DNA of 64,000 bases, taken from NCBI RefSeq assembly GCF_013403245.1, contig NZ_JACBNQ010000015.1:1-64000 (forward strand). Reading direction: 5' to 3'. Below are positions 19,080-30,200 of the stretch, one piece after another. The stretch is from Sedimentibacter hydroxybenzoicus DSM 7310. GTDB taxonomy: Bacteria > Bacillota > Clostridia > Tissierellales > Sedimentibacteraceae. The notes under the pieces are model-generated. The model did not search any database and had not been told where the DNA came from. It saw only the letters and a list, made by a program, of their open reading frames with translations. Every line of letters begins with the position of its first letter. Within the stretch, counting starts at the first letter, position 1. Both the position numbers and the translations under genes were made by a program.

Positions 19080-20150
19080 CTATTCTTCTATTGTTTTCTT
19101 TAAAGCTTCCTCTGCATTCTTTTCTTCTTGTGTAAGAGGAATACCAATCTCTTTCTTAATAACATTTGATATAAGCATTGCAGCTTTTTTATTTGTTATT
19201 ATCCGACCATTTTTGCCAACTGCTCTCATATACCACTGTTTTGCATTTCTGCTCCAGTTAATCTTTTCTATTTTCTCAAGATACAATTCCATTTCAACTT
19301 CATTAGAATAAAAATAATTGCCAATTCGACCAAATGCTTGAATTACAATACTCTGAGTTGCTATAAAGTTTTCTCTTAAATCCACTTTGGTTATCTCTCG
19401 ATTTCGAAGATCTTTCCACTGCTTCATATTTTTTACAACTAAATCCCAATAACTCAGTAAGAAACTCTCATAATCACCATTTTGATTCCTTCCTACAATG
19501 CTTTTATTAGCTGTGTAAAATGTGTTTAATGTAAATAAACTCGACGAAAACTTTCCAAGTATGTCCTTCTCTTTATCCGTATATATATTTAAGAATTCTA
19601 TGTTCCATATTACGTTTCTAGTTATCACGGCCATTTCATCTCTAGAATCATAAAGTTCTGATATGGAGTTTGATGTCTTGACAGCATTTTTATTTAAATC
19701 CGTAAAGATTTGTTGACTTCTCTTTAATCCTTGATCCGCATAAAATACTATGGATATCGTCTCATTTTCTAGTGTAGGATCTTCTTTTAGCGCTGCCAAA
19801 ATGGCAGATTTTCGATGCTGCCCATCATTAATCAAAAAATGTGCATCCATGGACACTTCTAATATACCTGTATCATGATTAATATCATTTTCTTCAAAAG
19901 AAAATTCTCCATCAATTGAAGCAGCAAGTGCTGAGAATACATAAGAATCTCTATTATCCAGTATGTATCTACTAATTACAGGGATTCTTGCTTCATTTAA
20001 TTTTCTTTGGGCTCTGTATTCTGGCAAAATAAATTCTTCATCATCTACCAGAAACATCTTAGAAAGCATCTTTAATGGGACCATCGCAATGTAAAATTTT
20101 GTTCCAGCCTGAATACCTCTAACAACAGGAAATCTATATACAAATTCCAT
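19080..20150 (-). CDS. dndB: DndB, DGQHR-domain regulator of phosphorothioation
   Basis: A 356-aa member of the DGQHR family, with FLINDGQHRKSAILAALKED (about residues 107-126) and FTDLNKNAVKTSNSISELYD downstream. In Streptomyces and Salmonella, DndB-type proteins bind the dnd promoter and limit transcription. Here it is the first gene of the dnd block, behind its own promoter and a perfect palindrome, which suits such a regulator. GGAGGAAGT precedes its ATG. Similar domains occur in DpdB of the 7-deazapurine system, but the neighbours decide for DndB. Confidence 0.93.
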   Translation of the reverse strand: MEFVYRFPVVRGIQAGTKFYIAMVPLKMLSKMFLVDDEEFILPEYRAQRKLNEARIPVISRYILDNRDSYVFSALAASIDGEFSFEENDINHDTGILEVSMDAHFLINDGQHRKSAILAALKEDPTLENETISIVFYADQGLKRSQQIFTDLNKNAVKTSNSISELYDSRDEMAVITRNVIWNIEFLNIYTDKEKDILGKFSSSLFTLNTFYTANKSIVGRNQNGDYESFLLSYWDLVVKNMKQWKDLRNREITKVDLRENFIATQSIVIQAFGRIGNYFYSNEVEMELYLEKIEKINWSRNAKQWYMRAVGKNGRIITNKKAAMLISNVIKKEIGIPLTQEEKNAEEALKKTIEE

Positions 20151-20172
20151 ACTTCCTCCGCATAATAAAAAT

Positions 20173-20223
20173 GATATACTTAAGTATCTACTTAAGTATA
20201 TCGTCGAGTGTACTTGCTGTCAA
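20173..20223 (-). promoter_or_regulatory. dndB promoter with a perfect 30-bp palindrome
   Basis: On the minus strand TTGACA (20218-20223), 17 bp, then TATACT (20195-20200): a near-consensus sigma-A promoter within the 89-bp gap before dndB. Overlapping the -10 is a perfect palindrome at 20173-20202, two 14-bp arms (GATATACTTAAGTA and its complement) around TC. It would place a dimeric repressor on the promoter. DndB is the natural candidate. Confidence 0.85.
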
Positions 20224-20239
20224 TCGATATCTATAAAAT

Positions 20240-20902
20240 TTATCCCAACTTTTTAACAAAAGATATTCTAATTTTGCTCTCTAACTGTTCATCTCTTATC
20301 CAGGCTAATACTTTGTCATCCAAATCCTTAAGTGTAGCTCGCCCTGCATTCGTATTCTGCAAGAAAGAAATTATTCCATCATCAAGTCCTAAACTTGCGA
20401 TTAACTGATCAGCCTCATTTAATCCTGTATTCATTGTTTGGTATTTCTTTACATTAGTATCCCAAATTTCCGCTGGTTGAATTTTTCGCAAGCAATTTGA
20501 AACACTTTCAGCGTCAATTCCCTTAATAGCTTCTAAAGTACTTACTGTTGAACTTGTTAAATTAGAATATTGTTTCTGCCAATCTTTTTTCATTTCACCC
20601 TGAATATTTTTATACGAAGTTTCTGCAATTGAGACATTATCCTGAATAGCAAAGCCTGATTCCACAGCCAATTCAAGAAGTGTTAATAGCTCAATCGTTG
20701 AAGAAATAATCTCCTTATTTTTTTCAATTTTCGCTACAGTGTATAAATACTCAATTGTAGCAACAAACTTATTTATTTGAGTCAACAACAAACGATATTT
20801 TTCATCAGTTGCTTCCTGTAAATCTTTATTTTTTTTTATGGCTGCTCTTCTTTGAAGATCCTGCATGTCCTTTGTTGTTTTAACTAAATCCTCGAAAATC
20901 AT
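20240..20902 (-). CDS. Unknown 220-aa helical protein between the helicase block and dnd genes
   Basis: I do not recognise this family. It is highly charged and appears mostly alpha-helical, with a Lys/Glu-rich stretch at residues 5-70 that could form a coiled coil. It has no signal peptide, membrane segment or catalytic motif. Its start overlaps the end of the DpdH-like ATPase gene by 4 bp, so the two are probably made together, which suggests a subunit or adaptor of that ATPase. It is the last gene before the dndB promoter. Confidence 0.7.
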   Translation of the reverse strand: MIFEDLVKTTKDMQDLQRRAAIKKNKDLQEATDEKYRLLLTQINKFVATIEYLYTVAKIEKNKEIISSTIELLTLLELAVESGFAIQDNVSIAETSYKNIQGEMKKDWQKQYSNLTSSTVSTLEAIKGIDAESVSNCLRKIQPAEIWDTNVKKYQTMNTGLNEADQLIASLGLDDGIISFLQNTNAGRATLKDLDDKVLAWIRDEQLESKIRISFVKKLG

Positions 20903-23900
20903 GCATTCACCATCCCTTCAAGCTTTTGCTTATTTGTTTGTATGCTCTTTAATTCTTCTGAATATCTATCTTCACCAGTATCTTCAAACCCGTCAGTTCC
21001 TAAACTAGCTTTCTTTGTGGTCACAATATTATTTGCTTTCTCCACTTCCTTTTCGAGATTTTCAATTATTTCTACAAGTGGTTTTAATGTCTTAATTGGA
21101 TCCCCAGAAAACGCCATAATTATCGTAAGTGAATCATCTTCATCTAATACACTTGCAATATCAGAGATTGCCTTTTTAATCTGATCTCTTTTCTTTATCC
21201 CATCTAAAGGCACTTCTTTTACATTAACTTGAGATTTATTTGCCTCTTCGTAGAATTTATTAACGCGCTCGGTAAATATAGATAATTCTTCCTCACCTAC
21301 TTCATCGTCTCCAAACGCATCATAAATTCTTTGTATTTGTTCACGACCAGCGCTTAACTCAGCCTTTGCCACATTATCTAATCGTTCTTCAATATCATTT
21401 AAAAATGCATAAGCATCCCTTCTCTGTTTTATCTTATCGTCGCTCTGTTTCTCATCTTCTGCAATCACTAGTTTATTTCTTTTAACTTTTCCAAATACTT
21501 TAGAGAGCAAAAGGGAATCTAAGACAACATTTGAACTTGCTCCACCTTGTCCAATGTTGAAATATCTTCTTACAGTTTGCTGATTGTTAACATCAGCGCC
21601 TTTCTGCGACATTACATTTAAAAGGGATCTCCATTCTGTGCTATGAGAGTTGTTAGCTAGCTTATTAGGTTTACTTGCCAACAATGTTTGACCATTAAAG
21701 TTTTTTAAACTTTTCTCTCTAAATTCTCCTGCTAAAATGATTCTATACATTTCCGCTGTAACCGCAGCCTCAATATATCTTGATTCTTCTCCATCCTTAT
21801 ATTCAGATACCTTTTTAACTAATTCTTTCCTTATAGACTCTGTCCAAGTTGTTATCAAGTACGCATCAAAATCAGCATCCGGGTAATTCCAGCTTTTATT
21901 TCCGTATTCTTTCCATCGAATAAATGCAAGTAAAATATTCAAATTATTCCATGTTGCAGGAAGCGTATAAAGTCCCTCCTTCTTTGTTTGTCCCTCAAGG
22001 GCAATAAATAATACAGAGGAATCTTTAACTTTCTTGGCATTATCCATCGAAATACCTTCAGCCTGCCAGTTAATAGCAGTATATAAATAATCGGGCATTT
22101 CATCATATACAGCAGAATGAACCGTACCTGCAGCTCCAACAGTCGCGGAAATATCTATCACATGATCATTTGTCCACTTAGTCAATAATGTATTTGCCTC
22201 ATTTAACTTTTTTATTTTTGCATCCGGAACTATCTGATCATTTCCTTCTGTATGCGCCTCATTGTTCACCGGACTCACTGTGTTTACAGAGTTTATAGGA
22301 TTTACAGATTCTGGAGTTGGAGCCTGTATGACATCCATATTAAGTATTGGAAAACCAAAATCATCAAACAATTCTTTTTGAATAGCGGAAATGTATGTTT
22401 TTCCATCCTTTTCATATTGATCTGGTGCTCCATTTCCCCAGACACTCATGAATTTTAGCAATCTATCTGCTGAACTTTCGTTTCTAATCTGTGAATGAAT
22501 TCTAAAGCTCAATGTAGTATTAACATTCACAATTTTCACATCGATACTTGGAAAATTACTCTTATTAAATATCGCATCTCTAACCACTGGTTCGATAATA
22601 TCACGAATTATATATCTAGGAGTTTGATGTCCCTTTTCTAAAACATTTTGATAAAAATACAAAATACTTCTTTTAGTAAAAGGATATATATTGATTTTTT
22701 TTTCATGACTAATATCTATATACTCCCAATTTTTTCCTTCAATAACATCATGAATTGGATAATCCTCTGGATTTGCATGTCCTGCAGCCCAGTCTGAAAT
22801 AACATCTTCTGACAAAGACATTGTATTTACATATCTGGCTACAAACTCATACAACCCATTTTCGTCTAATACATCGCTTGGAATATAAATGTATTTTGTA
22901 ATACGGTCTTTATGATTATCTTTAAAGTTATCCTGTAAATAGCTGTTTGTAGTACCCACAACAGATGAAATTCTGCAAAGTTTTTCTCCATCCCTCTTTC
23001 CGGTATGCGCCTCTAGTAATGCGTCTAAAATTGCGGTATCTACACCAGTAAATGATGTAACATCCTCAATAAAAATAGTCAATTTCTTATCCAAACGATA
23101 GAGTTCTTTACGTATATCCATGAAAATCTGTTTGAAATCTCCTGGTTCAATTCCAGCACATCTCTGGATTACTTCACTGACAAATTGATTCAAGTAGTCA
23201 GCAATCTTTTTGGCATCTTCGATACCGCTTTCATCAGCCATAAGTTCACGAGCCATTTTCTCAGCTTTTGGATCAGCACCAGCACTATATATACTATCAG
23301 CCAACTCTGCAGTAACTATAAAATCTTCCTTTTTAAACTTGGCAACGGTATCTCTATCAACCAATGTATGCTCAGCTATTTTTGAATATATTCTCTCAAT
23401 AGGTCCTTTTTCACCCATTAGATAATCATGTACTACTTCATTATTTAAGAAAGCTTCTAAACGCTTTCTTTTAACATTTGTAATTTTTATATCTTGTTCA
23501 TCTTGATCGTTATGAATTTCGATAATAAAGTTATGATAAATCATATCTTTAAGCTTATTCTCGTCAACAGACAATGACGCCTTCAGCAATCGTTCATAAA
23601 CATCTTTATTGCTAATCCCCTGAACCTCTGGTTTCTCCAAAAGTTGTCGGATAGTTCCTTTTAATGTGTTATCACTTCGTCTAATAAACAATATAACTTC
23701 ATCTTTTGGCTTACTTTGCTCATAACGCGCCTCAAACCACCTAATTAGATGAGATTTCCCCGTTCCACTCTGACCATAGACTGCTATAAACTGATGCATG
23801 TCTTCAGGATTACTTATATATTTTTTAAAAATATCTTCTTCTGAAAATGTCTTTTTTTCACTCGGGGAGATATCAAATTTATCTAATACTCTTAATTTAT

Positions 23901-24000
23901 TTACAGCAACATGCGTTGCCAAGAAATCACCTTCGGATGAGGTGATTGAATCCGGTCTTGCCACATATGAAATTCGTTCTTTTGCTACTTCTGAATTCAT
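20899..24000 (-). CDS. Large P-loop ATPase, DpdH-like
   Basis: A 1033-aa protein. Walker A GQSGTGKSHLIRWF at residues 76-89 and a Walker B-like LTIFIEDVTSF near 306-316 define a P-loop ATPase in the N-terminal third. The middle has no recognised domain. The C-terminal part (about 850-1033) is charged and predicted coiled coil. Size, the SGTGKSHLIRW motif and the gene order after an SNF2-like helicase, a RecQ-like helicase and a 250-aa protein match DpdH of the Dpd 7-deazapurine clusters. PglY/BrxC of BREX is the other large ATPase to compare. It would drive a DNA-targeting complex. Confidence 0.65.
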   Translation of the reverse strand: MNSEVAKERISYVARPDSITSSEGDFLATHVAVNKLRVLDKFDISPSEKKTFSEEDIFKKYISNPEDMHQFIAVYGQSGTGKSHLIRWFEARYEQSKPKDEVILFIRRSDNTLKGTIRQLLEKPEVQGISNKDVYERLLKASLSVDENKLKDMIYHNFIIEIHNDQDEQDIKITNVKRKRLEAFLNNEVVHDYLMGEKGPIERIYSKIAEHTLVDRDTVAKFKKEDFIVTAELADSIYSAGADPKAEKMARELMADESGIEDAKKIADYLNQFVSEVIQRCAGIEPGDFKQIFMDIRKELYRLDKKLTIFIEDVTSFTGVDTAILDALLEAHTGKRDGEKLCRISSVVGTTNSYLQDNFKDNHKDRITKYIYIPSDVLDENGLYEFVARYVNTMSLSEDVISDWAAGHANPEDYPIHDVIEGKNWEYIDISHEKKINIYPFTKRSILYFYQNVLEKGHQTPRYIIRDIIEPVVRDAIFNKSNFPSIDVKIVNVNTTLSFRIHSQIRNESSADRLLKFMSVWGNGAPDQYEKDGKTYISAIQKELFDDFGFPILNMDVIQAPTPESVNPINSVNTVSPVNNEAHTEGNDQIVPDAKIKKLNEANTLLTKWTNDHVIDISATVGAAGTVHSAVYDEMPDYLYTAINWQAEGISMDNAKKVKDSSVLFIALEGQTKKEGLYTLPATWNNLNILLAFIRWKEYGNKSWNYPDADFDAYLITTWTESIRKELVKKVSEYKDGEESRYIEAAVTAEMYRIILAGEFREKSLKNFNGQTLLASKPNKLANNSHSTEWRSLLNVMSQKGADVNNQQTVRRYFNIGQGGASSNVVLDSLLLSKVFGKVKRNKLVIAEDEKQSDDKIKQRRDAYAFLNDIEERLDNVAKAELSAGREQIQRIYDAFGDDEVGEEELSIFTERVNKFYEEANKSQVNVKEVPLDGIKKRDQIKKAISDIASVLDEDDSLTIIMAFSGDPIKTLKPLVEIIENLEKEVEKANNIVTTKKASLGTDGFEDTGEDRYSEELKSIQTNKQKLEGMVNA

Positions 24001-24014
24001 AATCTACCTCCTAC

Positions 24015-24791
24015 CTACATTATTGAAATATGTGTAATTGTCGAGTCATTTGAGTAAGCTTTTAATTGGTACAATGTCCACGTATCTTTCTGGTCCAATA
24101 TGTGATCCATTTTTATCTTTCCCACATCTTGTAATGCTCTCAATCCATTTGACACTCCATAATTAAAGGTTCTATTTGCTGTGTCTGAATCAATAATAAT
24201 ATTACTCATTGGAGTAATTGCATTTACAAATTCACTTACAGAATACATTCTTTCTTTTTCAAGTGAAGCATTGCAAATAGTATCCCATAAAAAAACACAT
24301 GCATTTGGAATAATAAACATCTCTTGCAGATATCCAAACCCTAAAAACTGTGCCCAAAATCTCCAAGAACGCATTGCCACTGCATCTACCGGATAGTTTG
24401 TCATTTGAGTAAATAAGGGTCCTAAATTTGCAATATTTTTATCTTCTTTAAAAATATCACTTCCCTTTTCAAAATATGCTTTTGTAACTAGATAAAACTG
24501 ACCAGTATTAAACATTTCCAGCCTAGAATTAATGTATGTCCTCATACATTCAATATTTTTTATTACCTTTGCATCTACAGCAAGAGAAATCAGATCATCC
24601 GAAATTGAAATTAATCCCAATTCTAAAGCAGCATTTTTGTAATCATTGAAATAAACCGAACCATTTTCCAAATATTCAGGTTCCATCTTCTCTTTAAGTT
24701 CATAAGATACAATTGGTCCCTTTTCTACAATTTTGCACAAGGCAAATATTCTCTCCGGAATAGCTGTTGTTACCATTTTATCCTTAAACAT
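24015..24791 (-). CDS. DpdG-like accessory protein
   Basis: A 258-aa soluble protein with no catalytic motif. The N-terminal 75 residues (IFALCKIVEKGPIVSYELKE, then a helix-rich stretch ending ELGLISISDD) could form a winged helix. A middle segment is rich in Trp and Phe (AVAMRSWRFWAQFLGFGY). The name rests on position: it lies 14 bp before the DpdH-like ATPase and after the DpdF-like helicase, exactly where dpdG sits in Dpd clusters, and on similar size. It may link helicase and ATPase; function unknown. Confidence 0.55.
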   Translation of the reverse strand: MFKDKMVTTAIPERIFALCKIVEKGPIVSYELKEKMEPEYLENGSVYFNDYKNAALELGLISISDDLISLAVDAKVIKNIECMRTYINSRLEMFNTGQFYLVTKAYFEKGSDIFKEDKNIANLGPLFTQMTNYPVDAVAMRSWRFWAQFLGFGYLQEMFIIPNACVFLWDTICNASLEKERMYSVSEFVNAITPMSNIIIDSDTANRTFNYGVSNGLRALQDVGKIKMDHILDQKDTWTLYQLKAYSNDSTITHISIM

Positions 24792-24802
24792 AATTTCCCT
24801 TT

Positions 24803-27271
24803 CTATGTATATATAACACTAGGTAAAACACTTGGACCATCTACAAGTTCAACGAAAGTTTTACCTGCCTCATTAACATACGCATTGTTTTTTATAATGT
24901 GAATTATCTTAGTTGCACTCTTACCACACAAATTATTTTTTATAGTTATATATTGTTGCCCAATTATTCTTTCATCATCTGGATATACTACTGCTACCAA
25001 ACCAGAAGTGAAATAATATCCATGTGCCTTCAACAACATATAAACATCCTTCACTACCACTACTAGGATATTCCTTTTACTATTAATATCCAATATATTT
25101 TCAGAATTCTGCATACCTTCAGGAACAACTATCATTGAAACTCCTTTTTCAACAAGGCGATTTAACAAATTCATTCTTTCATTATCATTTACTAAAACAA
25201 CCATTTCATTTGATTCTCCAAATGGCAATAATTGTTCTTCTGATAGTACTCTTAATGGCTCATCAACCCTATTTTTTAATGGAAACTTATGAGAATCTCC
25301 GATTATAGGTATATCGTGTATATTACATCCAGCACAGTATTCATATACTTTTGAATAAGTTTTATAAAATAATTCCGAAATACATTCTTTGCTTTTACTT
25401 CTTACTGCATTAACCATCATATTATATGATGAATTATAAAAATCCCACTCTTCTTCTCTGATTTTGTCAATATGAACCTTTAGAACATCATCAATTACTC
25501 GCAATCTGTCATTTACTATTTCGATTAGTATAAAGTAATGTCCATTCTCTATTTTTACCTCAAGTATGCGGATCAAATTGTACCTTCTAAGGAACAGCAA
25601 AACATAAATATTCCAATTCCTATCAGCTTCGCTTATCGGAGAATCATCAAATATGTCGTCGTTTGCATAATTAGGCTTAATAGAAGTATCTATAAACACT
25701 CGGTTATTGGACGATCTGACAGATTGAGTGTTGTTATATAAGCTATCCCATCTTCTCCATATTTTTTTCGTCGTTAATACTCGCTTTTTAATTCTATCTT
25801 TTCCAATAGTCTCATCTCCTGGATGCAAACACATTATACTTAAACACGGTAAGTGATCTCGACCACCTCTTCCTAATTCTTGATAATATGTGTTAGCATT
25901 TTGCGGAATATATGTATGAATAACTGTTCTAACATCTCCTTTATCAACTCCAACTCCAAAAGCTGATGTTGCAACCATTATTTCATATTGGTCATCGACC
26001 CATTCTTCTATTAATTTTTTTCTCTGAGCAGAGCCGGTTAACCCAGTAAATGTCCGTACATTTTTAATTCCCGAATTAGATAAAAGCGTCTTTATATAGT
26101 CAGCATCGATCGGACGAGCAACGTAAATTATCATTGGATGAGGTAATTTTCTTACTAATTCAACAATATCTTTCTCTTTTTCCTTATTACTCTTTGCTCT
26201 AACCACACAGTATCGCGGTTCATGTCTAAGTGCATCACATCTCACTTCTATCCACTTGCCGTTCACTTCAAAGAAATCTTTTAATGTCTCAATACATCGG
26301 TCCTCAAAAGTTGCGGATAGCAAAATAGTGCGTAAAGATGGATTTGTCATAAGCAACATATTTCGCCAAGATTCTAAGCACTGATAATCAACTCTAAAAG
26401 TTGCACCCCAATCTACAACGATATGCGCCTCATCTATTATTATATTATTTAAATATCTACATTTATTGGCTTCTTTTATAGCCTCTGCAAAACTAGGGTT
26501 CTCCAATAATGCTTCCGGTGAGATGAATAATACTTTGGCCTTCTTATCTTTAATAGCTTTTAAAATTGGGCCAGCATTCATCCCGCTGGAATATGAAAAG
26601 ATTTCATTATCATTGTCATCTCGTTTAATAACTTGCTTTGTTACTCGAACCTGATCAATTGCCAATGAAACAGTAGGTACTATAACTATTGTTAATCTAT
26701 CTTTTTGATATGAAATCGTCTGCGTGACTAAACTCTTTCCTCCTCCTGTAGGCAGTGAAACGAGCGTTGTATATCCCTCCGGTGTATTCAAAGCTCCATA
26801 AACAGCTAACTTTTGATCCAAAGATTTAAAATGAGTATATCCTGTCATTGCATAAATCATAGGATCTGTAAGCAGATTACTATCAGGCGCTACATGTTGT
26901 TCAGAAACAGTTCTAATAAATGCTTCGTTTACAAATTTCTCATTTACATAGCTTGGTAGTTGAAATGATGCAAAGTATTTCTGATCAATCTCATCAAAGG
27001 CAATTCCATATTCATTGTCATCTAAGAAGCAATCTTTCTTAAATTTTATCGCTGTGTCAAACGTTAAAAGATAATCACGTAATGCAAGCAAATAATCATC
27101 TTTATATACCGACTTCTCAAGATACAATTCATATGCTCTTGTAAGTCGCTTCACTGTTTTTAAATAAAATTCTTCTCTAGAGTTCGTTCCACTTTCAAAG
27201 TCTATTTGAATAGAATTGATCTCATTGTTCAAATATTGACTTACCAAGCAAGTTATCGAATCCTTATTCAT
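24803..27271 (-). CDS. RecQ-like DNA helicase, DpdF-like
   Basis: A superfamily 2 helicase of about 822 aa. Near residues 173-180 Walker A LPTGGGKS; then TVSLAIDQV, a DEAH box in IIIDEAHIVVDWG, LLSATF, and the C-terminal helicase motifs VATSAFGVGVDKGDVRTVIH and YYQELGRGGRD, the last highly typical of RecQ. No zinc-binding RecQ-Ct or HRDC domain is visible. The ATG at 27271 has GGAG 6 nt upstream; a TTG further up gives four more residues. It overlaps the upstream SNF2-like gene by 8 bp. Order and motifs match DpdF. Confidence 0.8.
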   Translation of the reverse strand: MNKDSITCLVSQYLNNEINSIQIDFESGTNSREEFYLKTVKRLTRAYELYLEKSVYKDDYLLALRDYLLTFDTAIKFKKDCFLDDNEYGIAFDEIDQKYFASFQLPSYVNEKFVNEAFIRTVSEQHVAPDSNLLTDPMIYAMTGYTHFKSLDQKLAVYGALNTPEGYTTLVSLPTGGGKSLVTQTISYQKDRLTIVIVPTVSLAIDQVRVTKQVIKRDDNDNEIFSYSSGMNAGPILKAIKDKKAKVLFISPEALLENPSFAEAIKEANKCRYLNNIIIDEAHIVVDWGATFRVDYQCLESWRNMLLMTNPSLRTILLSATFEDRCIETLKDFFEVNGKWIEVRCDALRHEPRYCVVRAKSNKEKEKDIVELVRKLPHPMIIYVARPIDADYIKTLLSNSGIKNVRTFTGLTGSAQRKKLIEEWVDDQYEIMVATSAFGVGVDKGDVRTVIHTYIPQNANTYYQELGRGGRDHLPCLSIMCLHPGDETIGKDRIKKRVLTTKKIWRRWDSLYNNTQSVRSSNNRVFIDTSIKPNYANDDIFDDSPISEADRNWNIYVLLFLRRYNLIRILEVKIENGHYFILIEIVNDRLRVIDDVLKVHIDKIREEEWDFYNSSYNMMVNAVRSKSKECISELFYKTYSKVYEYCAGCNIHDIPIIGDSHKFPLKNRVDEPLRVLSEEQLLPFGESNEMVVLVNDNERMNLLNRLVEKGVSMIVVPEGMQNSENILDINSKRNILVVVVKDVYMLLKAHGYYFTSGLVAVVYPDDERIIGQQYITIKNNLCGKSATKIIHIIKNNAYVNEAGKTFVELVDGPSVLPSVIYT

Positions 27272-30200
27272 CATCTGCTCCAATCATCATTACAAACGCT
27301 GCTGATTCCAAGTGAATCTTTGGTCGCTTAATTGCATCTAATATTATTGTTTGTGTTGCCTTAAGCGATTCAATTCCCTCATCGCTTAGTCCGTAATATT
27401 CACTATTTGCCACTCGTGCAGATAACGTTCTTTCCATTTCTTCTCTAGCACCTTTTATATTTGATCTTCTTTTGAATATTTCGAGCGCCTTATTATATGA
27501 CTCTTTTCTTGATGAAACTATAAATTCCTCCCAATTTTCTCCACCATATTTTTGTTTAAACCAGTCTATGTTTCTTCCTGCAAACTCATCCTTCAGAAAC
27601 TGAGCCTCTCTGCTCCTCTTACCTAAATGGACGATTTTTGATTTAATAAAGCCAATATTAATTATCGAAAGGTACTCTCTTACTATTTCTTCATCGGATA
27701 ATGAATCATCATTTGAGATTGTAATAGGAGAAATAACTTGCTCAGATAATAAATAGTTTCGATATGGGCTCATTGCATAAAGTGAAACTCCGTTATCCAG
27801 CATGTATGCATTATTAGGTGCAATAGACCATGTAAATATTAATCCACACCAATTAACTCTGCTTCTTACTGCAAATGCACTTGCACATCCTTTACAAGAT
27901 TTCATAGCATTATCTACAATACAATCAAATACTTCATCTCCTGGCGCAAAGAAATGCAGATAATCATTCTCTATTGCTAACTTTCTTGAAAAAGTTCCTC
28001 GTATTGCTCTATCCTGAGATTTTCTTGAAATACTTTTATCATATGATGCTTGAACATCTATTAAAAACTTGTTTTGCTCAGAATTTAAATAATCATTCCA
28101 TCGTGGCGGAATTAGCTGAGAATTAATAGCTGATTTCGGCGAAAACGATGTAGCAGAATATGATATTTCTGTATTTTTCACGTTTCCATGAAATCCAGCT
28201 AAACTTGCCCAGTTTGACATGGTCATTGCAAATAACTCATTTTCATTCTGTGCATAATACTCAATTAATCTTCTAAGTTCAGAATACATTGGCCTATAAA
28301 TAAATCCCGCCGCATCAAAATTCTGCTCTTTTCTAATTACGTCACGCATTGAGTTTGCAAGATCTACTATTTTAGGAATTCGATTAAACAATCCATATTT
28401 AAAATCTTCCTTAATAGCAGAAACAATCTCATCATTAATATCTTTCATGATGATTTCCATTCCACTCAATGACTGATTAAATATTTGAAGTCCATTCTTA
28501 AAGAAACTAAATAATGCATCCTCAAAAGTATCTATGGTATGAACAACAACAGAATATACAACTGGTCTAGACATATCTCTTTCCAGACGATCTAATCGTC
28601 CTATTCTTTGCTCAATCGCACTTGTATCCCATGGCAAATCAATATGTACAATATAGTCAGCACACTGAAAATTTCGTCCTTCACCACCTGTATAATCGCA
28701 TAACATTATTCGGCACTCTGATTGTGTTTGAAATCTATATGCATTTAGTTCTATTGCTTCCGCCTCCATATCTGCGCCAAAGAAACTTACTTCCTCTTCA
28801 GGAAAAACATGTATAAGAGCTTCTCTATACGCTCTAAAAGTTTCCTTATAATTAGTGAATAAAACTACCTTCTTATCGTATAATTCATCAAATAACGCAT
28901 CTAGCACAACAACTAATCTTGAAGAATAACTCTCACCATACTGATCCGGATCGTTTAAAGCATCTACGATATTGTCTATATTATACTGTTCTGTTTCTAA
29001 CCATTTTCTCGCATTTTCAATAATTTCTTCTCCTAATCCAAGCTTGGATGCTCTTTCAACAAAAGCCCATGGCGAACTAAAAAATGCTGATAATAATGGT
29101 CTTATATCTACATCAACATCCGCTGATCCCACTTCTAATTCATGGATAATCCAATTTGATAACTCACTGTATGTAAGATATTCATATGAATTTTTTTCAT
29201 TGTCTGCAGAATACGTTATTTCTACAAGGTCCCGAGTCGCCATTAGTTTTTCTTCTTCATCTTCTGACTCTAAAAGCTTTCTTCTATTCCTGATGATATT
29301 GCTCTCAATCTGATAATTACTACAAATATATGAAATAATTACTTTAATTGAATAAACACCTAGGTCCTTATCAGCAAAATTTATTCTCCCAAGAAACTCT
29401 AATAATTTTTCATCATCTAATTCATCGCATATTTCCTCTAAATCATCATGAATTTCTGCAAATAATTCTTTACAATCTTCAGATTCATGCGCATCTTCCA
29501 GTTCATCTTTGGCGTTCTCAATTTCTTCTTCTAAATCCTCCAAATCATCTAAAATCAGCGCAGTTTTTTGAATAATTCTGCTTTGCTTACTAATTAGCTC
29601 TCCGAATCTTTCGACACTGTAATTGTCATATTTAAAAGGCAGAAGCAGTCTTAATAAATCCAAATACTCTTCTTTTTTTTGCTGAACTGGAGTTGCACTT
29701 AAAAGTAATAAATTTTTAGCATTCTTACTAATTGTATGTAGTTTCGCATAGTCATTCATTGAAAACAGATATTTGTGAACCTCGTCAATAATGACAAAAT
29801 CCCACATTTTACTTATATTATTGCTAGTTATTTCATCCAGCGTCTTAACCTCAACAAAGTTATTGTTCGCACCAATACCCACAAGTATATTAAATTTTAG
29901 TAACAGCTCTGATTTCCATTGAGCTTTTAATGCTTCTGGCACGATCACCAATAATTTTGTATTACTCTGATTTATTGAAAATATTTTATAAACAGAAATG
30001 GCTTCAACAGTTTTTCCCATTCCAACTTCATCGGCTAACATATATCTGCATGGAGACTCCTGGAGGCATCTCATAATAGTGTTGACCTGATGTGGTAATA
30101 AGTAAATTTTTGATCCGGCAAGTTCCTTAAAACCATAAATAGAGTTCTCTAAAATATTCATACTTTTAGAAACAACAGCTCTGCCTAAATACCAACACGG

